A stretch of 22,856 nucleotides of DNA from CAYGZC01 sp964354225 (GCA_964354225.1 CAYGZC010000172.1:1-22856), one strand, 5' to 3'. Positions 1 to 6,624 are shown, counted from the first letter of the stretch. Notes: generated from the letters alone by a model not told the origin. A program made the numbers and translations.

Positions 1-201
1 CATTCACTTTACTTCTCCGGCATGCGATATCTGACTGCTTCACGAGGCATAATAACTGCAACCTTCGAGCCGATTGTCGCAATCGCATCCGCGTTCTTTA
101 TCGTCAATGAAGTGCTGACACCTATTCAAATCGTAGGTGCCATTCTTGTAATCACGGCAATTGCCATTCTTCAAACAAAACAAGAGGAACCGCAAATTTA
201 A
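1..201 (+). CDS. EamA/DMT-family transporter, C-terminal end (partial)
   Basis: The first frame is open from base 1 to a TAA at 199-201 and encodes the last 66 residues of a protein whose start lies outside the window. The residues form two hydrophobic helices: one with the pattern SRGIITATFEPIVAIASAFF, and a final one rich in Ile/Val/Ala ending in a short charged tail. This is how the second EamA repeat of drug/metabolite-superfamily permeases ends: a conserved Pro-containing helix, a short loop with a glutamate, and a last helix. The role would be inner-membrane export or import of a small metabolite; the substrate cannot be told. The stop lies one base before the ATG of the next gene, which suggests co-transcription. 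Confidence 0.8.
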   Translation, partial: HSLYFSGMRYLTASRGIITATFEPIVAIASAFFIVNEVLTPIQIVGAILVITAIAILQTKQEEPQI

Positions 202-202
202 A

Positions 203-775
203 ATGACCGAACGCCGAAAAGAAAAATTTCTATCTGTGCTGCATCAGCGGCAGCCCGACCTTACAGTTGTAATGGAAGATATTTTCGATCCGCATAACGT
301 GAGCGCAGTGCTGCGCACCGCAGATGCTGTTGGAATACTCGAGGTTCAGCTGCTTTATGTCAACGAGGAATTTCCGAAGCTCGGCAGGAAAAGCTCTGCC
401 AGCGCTATGAAGTGGGTGAAGCGGCATAGCTTTAAATCTATAGCCGAGTGCTACGATCAGCTTCACCGTGACGGTTTCACTATTTATGCAACACATCTCG
501 GAAAGAAATCAAAATCATTGTACGAGCTTGACATGACGAAAAAGGTCGCCCTTGTCTTCGGCAACGAGCATCGGGGTGTTTCCGCAGAGGCGGCAAAGCT
601 TGCCGATGAAAATTTCCAGATACCAATGCTTGGAATGATAGAGAGTCTGAACGTTTCTGTTGCCTGTGCTGTTTCATTATATGAAGCTCTGCGCCAACGG
701 CAATTGGCTGGTAACACGATGCACCTCAGCGAAGACAACATTAAAAAGTTGTTCAACGAATGGCGGAAAAAATAG
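203..775 (+). CDS. trmH: TrmH-family (SpoU) RNA 2'-O-methyltransferase, probably tRNA Gm18
   Basis: This 190-aa protein shows the three SPOUT/SpoU motifs. Motif 1 is at about 31-44 (NVSAVLRTADAVG, with Arg38 in the position of the catalytic Arg). Motif 2 is at about 117-127 (LVFGNEHRGVS). Motif 3 is at about 140-155 (IPMLGMIESLNVSVA). These build the trefoil-knot S-adenosylmethionine site. Family members methylate the 2'-OH of a ribose in tRNA or rRNA. The short length, with no N-terminal substrate-binding domain, and the sequence around motif 1 fit TrmH, which acts on G18 of the tRNA D-loop, better than RlmB. I chose the ATG at 203 rather than the upstream in-frame ATG at 161 because 161 lies inside the transporter gene and the family starts close to this MTERR. 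A TrmL-like specificity is not excluded. Confidence 0.88.
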   Translation: MTERRKEKFLSVLHQRQPDLTVVMEDIFDPHNVSAVLRTADAVGILEVQLLYVNEEFPKLGRKSSASAMKWVKRHSFKSIAECYDQLHRDGFTIYATHLGKKSKSLYELDMTKKVALVFGNEHRGVSAEAAKLADENFQIPMLGMIESLNVSVACAVSLYEALRQRQLAGNTMHLSEDNIKKLFNEWRKK

Positions 776-830
776 TTGACCGCAAATTACGAAATTACTC
801 GTTTATGGTTTTCTTGGTGAAACGAGAGTT

Positions 831-1211
831 ATGTCTACCCCATTGATTATATCCACGACTCTCATCACACTCGCATTGGTTTTCTACTCCCTGGGTGTTT
901 GGTCGGAACGGATCGCTCGTTATCTTAAATACTGGCATGTTGCTGCTTTCTGGACCGGTTTCATTTTCGATGTCACGGGCACTTTGGCAATGCATCGGAT
1001 TGCCAACGGACCTTTCGACCTGCGAGCGCCGCACACACTTACAGGACAGATCGCCATTTGGCTTATGTTTGCACATGCTATATGGGCAACCTTTGTGGTA
1101 CGAAGAGGAAGCGAATCAGCCCGAACAGGATTCCATCGGTACAGCTTCATCGTTTGGCTAATTTGGTTGGTTCCCTACTTTGGCGGGATGTATATTGGAA
1201 TGACAAGATAA
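831..1211 (+). CDS. HsmA-like (TIGR03987) small membrane protein
   Basis: This 126-aa protein is strongly hydrophobic, with four predicted transmembrane helices at roughly 4-23, 36-53, 70-90 and 101-122. Conserved-looking histidines sit at helix edges: the HVAAFWTGFIFDVTGT stretch, AMHR, HTLTGQIAIWLMFAHA and FHRYS. The pattern matches the HsmA / TIGR03987 family of short inner-membrane proteins, whose biochemical role is not established to my knowledge. The histidine placement could suit haem or metal binding, but that is inference. The ATG follows a purine-rich GAGAG stretch. The gene lies 55 bases after trmH and 20 bases before the GTG of the redoxin gene, so it may be co-transcribed with the latter. 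Confidence 0.75.
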   Translation: MSTPLIISTTLITLALVFYSLGVWSERIARYLKYWHVAAFWTGFIFDVTGTLAMHRIANGPFDLRAPHTLTGQIAIWLMFAHAIWATFVVRRGSESARTGFHRYSFIVWLIWLVPYFGGMYIGMTR

Positions 1212-1231
1212 AACTATCTTTAGGAGATAAA

Positions 1232-1777
1232 GTGAAAGGGAATAAACTCAACATAAACGACTTGATGCCAGAGTTCAAAAAACTTCCCGGCGTCGATGGA
1301 AAAAAATATTCTTCTTCCGATTTCAAGGATGCAAGCATTTTGATTATCGTCTTCTCATGCAACCACTGCCCGTATGTAAAGGCATACGAGGATAGAATGA
1401 TTGCAATGCAAAAAGATTACGCCTGTAAAGGAGTTCAGCTTGTCGCAATAAACTCGAACGATGAGAAAAATTATCCCGAAGATAAATTTGAAGACATGGT
1501 AAAGCGTGCAAAGCACAAAGGATTCAACTTCAAATACTTGAGAGATGAAGATCAAACGGTTGCGGAAGCATTCGGTGCGACACACACACCGCAGTTCTTT
1601 GTCTTCGACCAGAGAAGAAAACTCCAGTACTCAGGCAAGATGGACGACAACTGGGAAAATCCAAAAGCAGTAAAAGAAAATTATCTCCGCGATGCGTTAG
1701 ATGCACTGCTGACAGGTAAAGAAGTGAAAACTCCGGAAACGTTTTCTATCGGCTGTACGATTAAGTGGAAGATGTAA
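1232..1777 (+). CDS. Thioredoxin-family protein (redoxin/AhpC-TSA type)
   Basis: This 181-aa protein has a thioredoxin fold with a CxxC active site (CNHC, residues 43-46, followed by PYVKAYE) and a cis-proline loop later on (THTPQFFVFD). The C-terminal part with WENPKAVKE and DALLTGKEVKTPET is characteristic of a widespread bacterial redoxin family annotated simply as thioredoxin family protein. It probably acts as a cytoplasmic thiol-disulfide reductase or peroxidase-like enzyme; the natural substrate is not known. There is no signal peptide. The start is taken as the GTG at 1232, preceded by AGGAG with 5-base spacing. An upstream in-frame start would overlap most of the preceding gene and add a non-family sequence. 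Confidence 0.85.
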   Translation: MKGNKLNINDLMPEFKKLPGVDGKKYSSSDFKDASILIIVFSCNHCPYVKAYEDRMIAMQKDYACKGVQLVAINSNDEKNYPEDKFEDMVKRAKHKGFNFKYLRDEDQTVAEAFGATHTPQFFVFDQRRKLQYSGKMDDNWENPKAVKENYLRDALDALLTGKEVKTPETFSIGCTIKWKM

Positions 1778-1779
1778 CG

Positions 1780-1801
1780 GAACCAGAGAACATCATGGTT
1801 C
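1780..1801. terminator. Weak hairpin between convergent genes
   Basis: A 6-bp perfect inverted repeat (GAACCA ... TGGTTC) with a 10-base loop starts 3 bases after the redoxin stop. There is no clear T-tract on either strand. It lies between two genes that converge, so a bidirectional terminator role is plausible but weakly supported. Confidence 0.3.
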
Positions 1802-1831
1802 TAACATTCGCGGTAATATAGGTGGTGAAAT

Positions 1832-2005
1832 CTATTTGGAGGGCTTGCGGGCTATTTTTAGACCGATCACAGCGAAAACAAGACCTAACACCGTAAATGC
1901 CGGAGTTTTTGTGCCCCAGTTGAATAAATAACCGAAGGCATTTAATAGCAGCATGGTAAATCCTACACCTGCCATTATGTATCCTCGTATTTTGTGTCTT
2001 TCCAT
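1832..2005 (-). CDS. Small two-helix membrane protein, 57 aa, unknown function
   Basis: The minus strand carries an intact ATG-to-TAG frame of 57 residues. It starts with a basic head (MERHKIRGYI) and then has two hydrophobic helices at about 10-28 (MAGVGFTMLLLNAFGYLF) and 36-51 (FTVLGLVFAVIGLKIA). A short loop (NWGTKTP) separates them and a basic tail (RKPSK) follows. The amphipathic layout and positive ends make a real small inner-membrane protein likely. I see no strong Shine-Dalgarno site. It converges on the redoxin gene. I do not recognise a family; it may resemble small uncharacterised membrane proteins of Bacteroidetes/Ignavibacteria. Confidence 0.65.
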   Translation of the reverse strand: MERHKIRGYIMAGVGFTMLLLNAFGYLFNWGTKTPAFTVLGLVFAVIGLKIARKPSK

Positions 2006-2054
2006 AATATTGATTCAGTGAATTTAAATATTGAAAGATTAGTAAAAATCAATT

Positions 2055-2162
2055 GCGGCTAACGTCTGCAACAAAAATGCCGTGCCGTTGCGAACTATGA
2101 TTGACATATTTTCTGTGAAGCAGCGGCATAGTTCATTTTACATTTTTGTTGCTGTTAACTGC
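2055..2162 (-). repeat. Long imperfect palindrome resembling an integron attC site
   Basis: The 108-base dyad begins 17 bases beyond the stop of the minus-strand zinc-ribbon gene. Read on the minus strand it has an outer left box GCAGTTAAC (2162-2154) and an outer right box GTTAGCCGC (2063-2055), which pair at 7 of 9 positions. It also has a perfect 12-bp inner arm (2152-2141 with 2079-2068) and a further 8-bp arm (2134-2127 with 2099-2092). The spacers between outer and inner arms are unequal, 1 versus 4 bases. TAAC/GTTA outer boxes, an inner pair and a position at a gene's 3' end are the layout of integron attC sites, whose boxes are RYYYAAC and GTTRRRY. The boxes here deviate from that consensus, so the call is tentative. 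Confidence 0.45.
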
Positions 2163-2178
2163 GATTGCACAAAATTAT

Positions 2179-2754
2179 CTATGGCCCCCATTTTGCACTT
2201 AGAATAAATCGATCTGATATGGGATAACGGTTCATTAACTCATTTAATCGCTCAAGACATTTCTTTGTTTCATTGTCAGTGGTATTAGCTTCAAACAAAC
2301 CAGCGGTTGTTATAAAGATACTTGAACCTTCGCCGGGTAGTTTAGCCATTTCTTCTTTGAGTAGTAGAGCTAAATCGATGCCAGCTCTCGTGCTTCTTGA
2401 TTTCTCAAAACCTTCTATGTGGGCCATCATTCTTGCCAAGTGCTTTATATGGGATCTCTGTTTTTTTATAGAGAATAACTCCTTCAGGCGATTCAGTATC
2501 CAAGTGCTCTCCAAATCTTTGTAGGATGGGTACATAAGGTTTGTAAGATAGTAACTCGTTCGGTACACATAATCAGCGCGTGCATACTTTGGATACGGTA
2601 TTATTCTTAAGTCGATATTCTTAGAAACAATACTGGGGATTTGGCTGTGATTCATTTTGGACCTTCCATGCCCGCAACTTGGGCAGATATGCTTATTTTC
2701 TATAGATAGGTAAGTAAGCCTGCCACATTGTGGGCATTTGGGATTGTTGTTCAT
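2179..2754 (-). CDS. Zinc-ribbon protein of unknown function
   Basis: This 191-aa protein starts with a four-cysteine zinc ribbon: CPQC at residues 7-10 and CPSC at 24-27, separated by 13 residues. The rest is mostly predicted helical, soluble and rich in Lys/Arg/Glu, with ARMMAHIEGFEKSRSTRAGIDLALLLKEEMAKL in the middle. There is no membrane helix or signal peptide. I do not recognise the helical part. The ATG lies 8 bases after the stop of the 224-aa gene, and a purine-rich site (GAGTGAGG) overlaps that gene's end, so the two are translated from one message. An attC-like dyad follows the stop, which hints that this gene pair could be a mobile cassette. Confidence 0.65.
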   Translation of the reverse strand: MNNNPKCPQCGRLTYLSIENKHICPSCGHGRSKMNHSQIPSIVSKNIDLRIIPYPKYARADYVYRTSYYLTNLMYPSYKDLESTWILNRLKELFSIKKQRSHIKHLARMMAHIEGFEKSRSTRAGIDLALLLKEEMAKLPGEGSSIFITTAGLFEANTTDNETKKCLERLNELMNRYPISDRFILSAKWGP

Positions 2755-2762
2755 TTAGTACC

Positions 2763-3437
2763 TCACTCTTTATAGATGCCTTTAATATCAAGGCCATAAT
2801 TACCTTCTGGTGTCTCAACGACAATATAGTACAGATTTTTCGTTACTGAGTTTTCTTGCAGGAATGCTTTTGCGGCCTCAGCATTTGGTGCTCGGTAGAT
2901 TCGATAGACAGCAATTCCCCCGTCACCATCTTGCCGATCTTCACGCACGAAAGTTACCTTGCCAATAGCTTTCTTTGATTCTTGCGTAGGCACTGCTCGC
3001 TTTTCAGGTTGTTTTTCATTTATCAACACACCATTATATTGGGAGAATTTGGTCTTGGCTGTTGACCACATCTCATAATTAAGGTCGTCACCTGAAATCA
3101 TAACCTCATATTTTCCTTTTTCAGTGTCTCTCGGACTGAGGTAATAGCCAAAGAGTAATGTCTCGGTGCAGATAAGTTTACCTGAATCTTCTGCAATGTG
3201 AATAAAATCCAAGTCCAAAAGAGCATTTCTAGCATCGCTTTCGTCATCAAAAATGTACATTAAGAAGGGTTCGAATTTTTGTTGCGCTTGCCTTTCTGTC
3301 CACCAGCGCATAACTGCTTCGTTTGTTGTTTCTAATCTGCTGCCGAGATTATCCTTTTCGGCGTAGTATCTTCTTGTAGATTCATCTCCAGTTTGTCTGG
3401 AATTATGCAATCCGAATATTTCTTTCCAGAAGCTCAT
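2763..3437 (-). CDS. Unrecognised soluble protein, 224 aa
   Basis: The protein begins MSFWKEIFG and is acidic and soluble. It has two segments: an N-terminal half with RRYYAEKDNLG, YIFDDESDARNALLDLDFI and LFGYYLSPRDTEKGKYEVMISGDDL, then a linker rich in Lys/Glu/Pro, and a C-terminal part with RIYRAPNAEAAKAFLQ and YYIVVETPEGNYG ending in DIKGIYKE. The last part recalls hypothetical proteins in several bacteria that share the VETPEGN..DI.GIY ending; no function is known to me. The start at 3437 is favoured by GGAG about 8 bases upstream. A longer frame back to 3590 would overlap the HEAT-repeat gene. It is the first of a two-gene unit with the zinc-ribbon gene. Confidence 0.6.
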   Translation of the reverse strand: MSFWKEIFGLHNSRQTGDESTRRYYAEKDNLGSRLETTNEAVMRWWTERQAQQKFEPFLMYIFDDESDARNALLDLDFIHIAEDSGKLICTETLLFGYYLSPRDTEKGKYEVMISGDDLNYEMWSTAKTKFSQYNGVLINEKQPEKRAVPTQESKKAIGKVTFVREDRQDGDGGIAVYRIYRAPNAEAAKAFLQENSVTKNLYYIVVETPEGNYGLDIKGIYKE

Positions 3438-3464
3438 TTCTATATTCTCCTTTTCTTTTGTGCT

Positions 3465-3485
3465 TGCAATCGCAACGTTAGCTGC
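3465..3485 (-). repeat. Core-box sequence related to the attC-like dyad at 2055-2162
   Basis: On the minus strand this reads GCAGCTAACGTTGCGATTGCA. It contains the box GCAGCTAAC, which matches GCAGTTAAC of the dyad at 2162-2154 in 8 of 9 bases. The following TGCGATTGCA also occurs next to that dyad, at 2160-2169 on the plus strand. The two copies point inward and bracket the two-gene segment 2179-3437. The stop codon of the HEAT-repeat gene (TAA) lies within the box. No full dyad is present here; GTTGC follows the box directly, as if the arms between the two outer boxes had been lost. Confidence 0.4.
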
Positions 3486-4560
3486 CGTTTCGTAGAGGTT
3501 TATTTTTAACTTTCCACCACTTTTGCCATTTCCTAAAATCTTTCCCAAAGTTTTGTTTCGTAATTTTCTTGAGTGCTCTTTCAGCGTCATATAAACTCAT
3601 GTAATGGTCCCGTAAGCTTGTATCTCTCAATAATTCGATCAATGCATCTATCGCGCGTTGGTCTGCTATGGAGCCTAATATATCACTTGCTTTGTTCCTT
3701 ACATGGAAACCGGAATCAGCCAATGCATAGAGGAGCGGTTCCACTAGCGCAGAATCATTCGTTTTGATTACTGATGTAAGTGCTTTCCATCGCAAATCTG
3801 AATTCCCTGTCCTCATTATGGAATCAAAGAATTTCATTCCGTGAGACTCACCAAAGGCCAAGAGCACCCAAATGGCTTCTTCTCGCACTGATGGATCTTT
3901 GTCACTCTGATAAACCTGGACAAGCGGTGAAATTGCGTGTGGATCCGCAATTTTTGCCAATGCTTTTACTGCGGCGACTCTGACAGATGGATAAGAGGAA
4001 TTCAGAGAAACAATCAAAGGCTCAACCGCGAGTGGGTCTTTTAGATCGCCTAACGATTCGATCACTTCTTGTAGTGCTGGGTTTTCTTCCATGAGGCGAA
4101 GCGATGATATCAATGGCACCACTGCTCGATTATTTTTAACTTTACCGAGTGCTCTTGCTGCTCTAATTCGGAGAAAGACATCCGAACTACCAAGCTTCAC
4201 AATAAGAGAATCCACCGCCGGCCCACCAATTTGTATGAGGGAGTTGTCTACTAAAACAGTAAGGTTGACAGGCCAAGACCATTTGACTGGCTCATAGTAC
4301 TTCCATTCCAAGGTTGCGCCATCTTCTTCAAACATCGACATCAGAAATGGTATTGCTGGTGTGGCCACGTTTTGTAAATTACCTAGATGTATTACTGCAC
4401 GTCCCCGCTCCACCGAGTTTGGAGAGTACAAGCTCTCAATCTGTGCTCTCATAAACTCCGGAATATCGTTCGGAATTCTTTCTTTTGGAATACTTGGTTG
4501 AGCGAAACAATAGCTCATGAGAAACATTAATGATATCAAGGCACTCCTGAATATTTTCAT
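3478..4560 (-). CDS. Exported HEAT-repeat protein
   Basis: This 360-aa protein has an N-terminal signal peptide (MKIFRSALISLMFLMSYCFAQ). At least seven HEAT/PBS-lyase-type repeats of about 30 residues follow, with the recurring pattern PLI..L...D..VR..AA.ALG.I.D..A. These are clear at SSDVFLRIRAARALGKVKN, NSSYPSVRVAAVKALAKIAD and DSGFHVRNKASDILGSIAD. It ends with the conserved tail NFGKDFRKWQKWW, which often closes such repeat proteins. HEAT arrays are protein-binding scaffolds, so this is probably a periplasmic or envelope partner-binding protein; the partner is unknown. The cysteine just before the cleavage region could alternatively be a lipobox. The ATG at 4560 is chosen over an upstream TTG at 4590 because it starts the signal peptide and has GGAGA upstream. 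Confidence 0.82.
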   Translation of the reverse strand: MKIFRSALISLMFLMSYCFAQPSIPKERIPNDIPEFMRAQIESLYSPNSVERGRAVIHLGNLQNVATPAIPFLMSMFEEDGATLEWKYYEPVKWSWPVNLTVLVDNSLIQIGGPAVDSLIVKLGSSDVFLRIRAARALGKVKNNRAVVPLISSLRLMEENPALQEVIESLGDLKDPLAVEPLIVSLNSSYPSVRVAAVKALAKIADPHAISPLVQVYQSDKDPSVREEAIWVLLAFGESHGMKFFDSIMRTGNSDLRWKALTSVIKTNDSALVEPLLYALADSGFHVRNKASDILGSIADQRAIDALIELLRDTSLRDHYMSLYDAERALKKITKQNFGKDFRKWQKWWKVKNKPLRNGS

Positions 4561-4586
4561 GGTTTCAAATTCTCCATCTCTCAATG

Positions 4587-4676
4587 CCAATTAACATGGC
4601 GCGGGAAGTACGAACGTGCGAGCGAACGACTCTCCTGATTTTGGAGAAACGTAGAGCAAGCAATATTGTTCATTGT
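4587..4676 (-). repeat. Second attC-like dyad (weaker)
   Basis: In the gap between the small membrane-protein gene and the HEAT-repeat gene, the minus strand carries ACAATGAAC (4676-4668) and GTTAATTGG (4595-4587). These pair at 7 of 9 positions. A central stem-loop lies between them (TCTCC/GGAGA at 4647-4643 and 4635-4631 plus ACG/CGT, loop of 7). The order of an AAC box, a central hairpin and a GTTA box at the 3' side of a gene repeats the layout at 2055-2162, but the intermediate arms are poor. Confidence 0.28.
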
Positions 4677-4693
4677 GGTTTTGTCCATCCATC

Positions 4694-4855
4694 TTACTTT
4701 TCTTTTTTGCTTCGATTGTCCTTCCACGGAAATCCAAAGAAACCAAAAAATCCGTATAATCCGAAAAGTCCATAAAGCGCAGGATTGTTCAGTACTGAGC
4801 CGAGAAATCCAAGCAACCCGAGGAAACCCAAATATCCTAAATTACTCTTTTTCAT
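4694..4855 (-). CDS. Small Gly/Phe/Leu-rich membrane protein, 53 aa
   Basis: An intact minus-strand frame encodes a 53-residue protein. It begins MKKSN and then repeats the tripeptide theme G-F-L/G-L-L (YLGFLGLLGFLGS, residues 8-20) and later G-L/F-F (GLFGLYGFFGFFGF, residues 29-42), ending in a charged tail DNRSKKEK. It resembles the small DUF3796-like membrane proteins with repeated GFLG units, whose function is unknown. An AGGA lies about 11 bases before the ATG. The periodic Gly every three to four residues suggests tight helix packing or oligomers in the membrane. Codons vary within the repeats, so this is a protein-level pattern and not DNA slippage. Confidence 0.65.
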   Translation of the reverse strand: MKKSNLGYLGFLGLLGFLGSVLNNPALYGLFGLYGFFGFFGFPWKDNRSKKEK

Positions 4856-4928
4856 TGTTTTGTATTCCTAAGATTTTGTTTTGCAAAAGAAGGAATTAAT
4901 TTCAAATAAAAGCCCGTTGTTCTTTTAG

Positions 4929-4963
4929 CGGGGATATTGTTGCCCCGAATTCTTTTTTCGGGG
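4929..4963. promoter_or_regulatory. Two mutually exclusive GC hairpins in an AT-rich gap
   Basis: CGGGG at 4929-4933 can pair with CCCCG at 4943-4947. The same CCCCGAA (4943-4949) can instead pair with TTCGGGG (4957-4963), a perfect 7-bp stem with a 7-base loop. The element lies about 75-110 bases upstream of the 53-aa gene on the minus strand and just after the end of the broken gene at 4969-5120. It could be an attenuator-like switch, or the centre of a decayed recombination site. Confidence 0.3.
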
Positions 4964-4968
4964 ACCCT

Positions 4969-5120
4969 TTATAAAGTGTTATGTGCCGTTTGCCCATCAT
5001 TTTTAATGACAACATATTTCGTTTTATTTCTTTTATTTGGTGGTTCATCTACCTGTAGAATTTGAATAATTAACTTGATTTCGTCAATTCGGCATTACTT
5101 TCACCTATTACCCACTTCAT
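4969..5120 (-). pseudogene. Broken small gene (~50 aa) with a single -1 frameshift
   Basis: An ATG at 5120 with GGAG 8 bases upstream opens MKWVIGESNAEL and then hits a stop after 16 residues. The -1 frame entered at 5085 continues DEIKLIIQILQVDEPPNKRN followed by KTKYVVIKNDGQTAHNTL to a TAA at 4969-4971. Joining them by one inserted base after the TTG codon gives a continuous, natural-looking 50-residue protein. A real gene with a one-base deletion, or a sequencing error, explains both the good ribosome site and the protein-like second frame. I do not recognise the family. Its end overlaps the box GCACATAAC (4986-4978), of the same GCANNTAAC form seen at two other gene ends in this block. 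Confidence 0.4.
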
Positions 5121-5181
5121 TTTCAATTCTCCTATCTTATTGTGTCAAGAATATAAAGCTTACCCAAACAAAAATCAAAAT

Positions 5182-6624
5182 CTATCGCTTCCTAAATATT
5201 CCTTTAAACCCCAAGCCAATATATTTCTTCAACTCTCGGTGTTTCAACATAGTAGTTAATTTTGAGAAAAGAAAAGAAGGCGAAGTGATTCTTGAAAGAA
5301 TATACCGATGCCGCAGTTTCCGCAACTCCCGGATTCCCATCTGCGGCTGCAGCAATAATGGTATGTTGTTAACGGCAAGGTATATTCTGAGGTTGTCCCG
5401 ATTTTCATATGGCTTCGACCATTTGAAGTCGGCAGGAAGAAGATTTTTTTGCTGTGCATAGTTTTCCACGTGCGTCCCTGGGTAAATGCGTATGCCGGGA
5501 TTGTAGCCAATCAACGTCATGTATTTCCTGTTCCTTCTGATGAACCGCACGGTTTTAAGACCTGATCTATACGTTTCTTTTATGTGACCAACAGTGAAAA
5601 ACACTTTGGTCAGCAACCCAAGCTGCTTGCACCAGTGTAACAATTGCTCTGCATCATCAACGTGTATCTTCTTGTTCATCGCATCTAATACATCTTGATC
5701 TGCCGACTCAATTCCAATATCAACGTAATAACATCCGGCTTCATGCATCTGTTCCAGCAAATGTTTATCAACCGACCCGACGCGAACTTCACATTCCCAC
5801 GGCATAACCAAACCGCGCTCTTTCAACTGGCGGCAGAATGAAAGAACATGATCTTCATTAATTGTAAAAGTGCTGTCGAATATTTTTAATCCTTTGATGT
5901 TATACTGTTTTATCAGAGCATCAATCTCATCGACAACAAGTTTTGGTGAGCGCATTGCATAGCTGTGATTGTACATCTGAGAAGCGGAACAGAATGAGCA
6001 GTTAAATGGACACCCTCTTGCAGTCATTACATGCAGCGCGGGCAAGCCAAGATATTCCAATGTCATCTTGTAACACTCGATGGGCAGCAGATCGCGTGCA
6101 GGTAATGGCAGCTTATCCAGATCATGATTAAAACTCCGCCAGCCGGTAGAGAGCACACCGCCATTCCTACGATATGAGATGCCTTTTATTTTTTCCAGCT
6201 CGTGAATGTTGCCGCCGGCTTCTTTCCATCTTATAAGATCGAGAACAGTATACTCACTTTCACCGTGAACAATGATATCTATTTCTGGAACACGTGAAAA
6301 TGTATCTTCGGCAGTAAAAGAGGCATGTGGTCCGCCGTATATTATTGTTGCGGGTGGATGTGCCGCTTTTATTTCTGCGGCTCGGGCAAACGCTTTAAAG
6401 CGGCTGTGACTTGTTCCTCCGATCAGCACAAACGCGGGGTGCATATCTTGCACAAGCGCATCAAGATCAAGAGCTTCAACCTGTTCATCAACAATACGAA
6501 TGGGATACCCCTGTTCACGGACAACTGCTGCAATCCATGCCAAACCAAGGGGCGGCATCGGATCGAAGACACGCTGTTCTGAATGCTCAGGATATATTGC
6601 GAGAATTTTCTCTTTGCGAGGCAT
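5182..6624 (-). CDS. B12-binding-domain radical SAM protein
   Basis: This 480-aa protein has an N-terminal cobalamin-binding-like Rossmann domain at about 5-140 (PPLGLAWIAAVVREQGY, VLIGGTSHS, IIYGGPHASFT, IVHGESEYT). A radical SAM barrel follows, with the [4Fe-4S] motif CxxxCxxC at Cys205, Cys209 and Cys212. The downstream elements IKIFDSTFTIN-like, ECEVRVG and DIGIESADQDVLDAMNKK are typical of the Elp3/MiaB-like fold. The DxHxxG cobalamin motif is not visible, as is common in this class. Members methylate or rearrange unactivated carbons in lipids, tetrapyrroles or natural products; the substrate here is unknown. An in-frame GTG lies 9 bases upstream, and neither start has a clear ribosome site. 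It follows pyrG by 50 bases at the end of an envelope-synthesis run. Confidence 0.85.
   Translation of the reverse strand: MPRKEKILAIYPEHSEQRVFDPMPPLGLAWIAAVVREQGYPIRIVDEQVEALDLDALVQDMHPAFVLIGGTSHSRFKAFARAAEIKAAHPPATIIYGGPHASFTAEDTFSRVPEIDIIVHGESEYTVLDLIRWKEAGGNIHELEKIKGISYRRNGGVLSTGWRSFNHDLDKLPLPARDLLPIECYKMTLEYLGLPALHVMTARGCPFNCSFCSASQMYNHSYAMRSPKLVVDEIDALIKQYNIKGLKIFDSTFTINEDHVLSFCRQLKERGLVMPWECEVRVGSVDKHLLEQMHEAGCYYVDIGIESADQDVLDAMNKKIHVDDAEQLLHWCKQLGLLTKVFFTVGHIKETYRSGLKTVRFIRRNRKYMTLIGYNPGIRIYPGTHVENYAQQKNLLPADFKWSKPYENRDNLRIYLAVNNIPLLLQPQMGIRELRKLRHRYILSRITSPSFLFSKLTTMLKHRELKKYIGLGFKGIFRKR

Noticed and set aside
1058..1231. Upstream in-frame extension of the redoxin gene
   Set aside because: It overlaps most of the HsmA-like gene in another frame and has no family similarity. 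The GTG at 1232 has an AGGAG ribosome site.
3438..3590. N-terminal extension of the 224-aa protein
   Set aside because: It runs into the HEAT-repeat gene on the same strand. The ATG at 3437 has GGAG upstream.
4591..4773. 60-codon minus-strand frame between the HEAT gene and the 53-aa gene
   Set aside because: It starts inside the 53-aa gene in another frame, has no ribosome site and crosses the second dyad.
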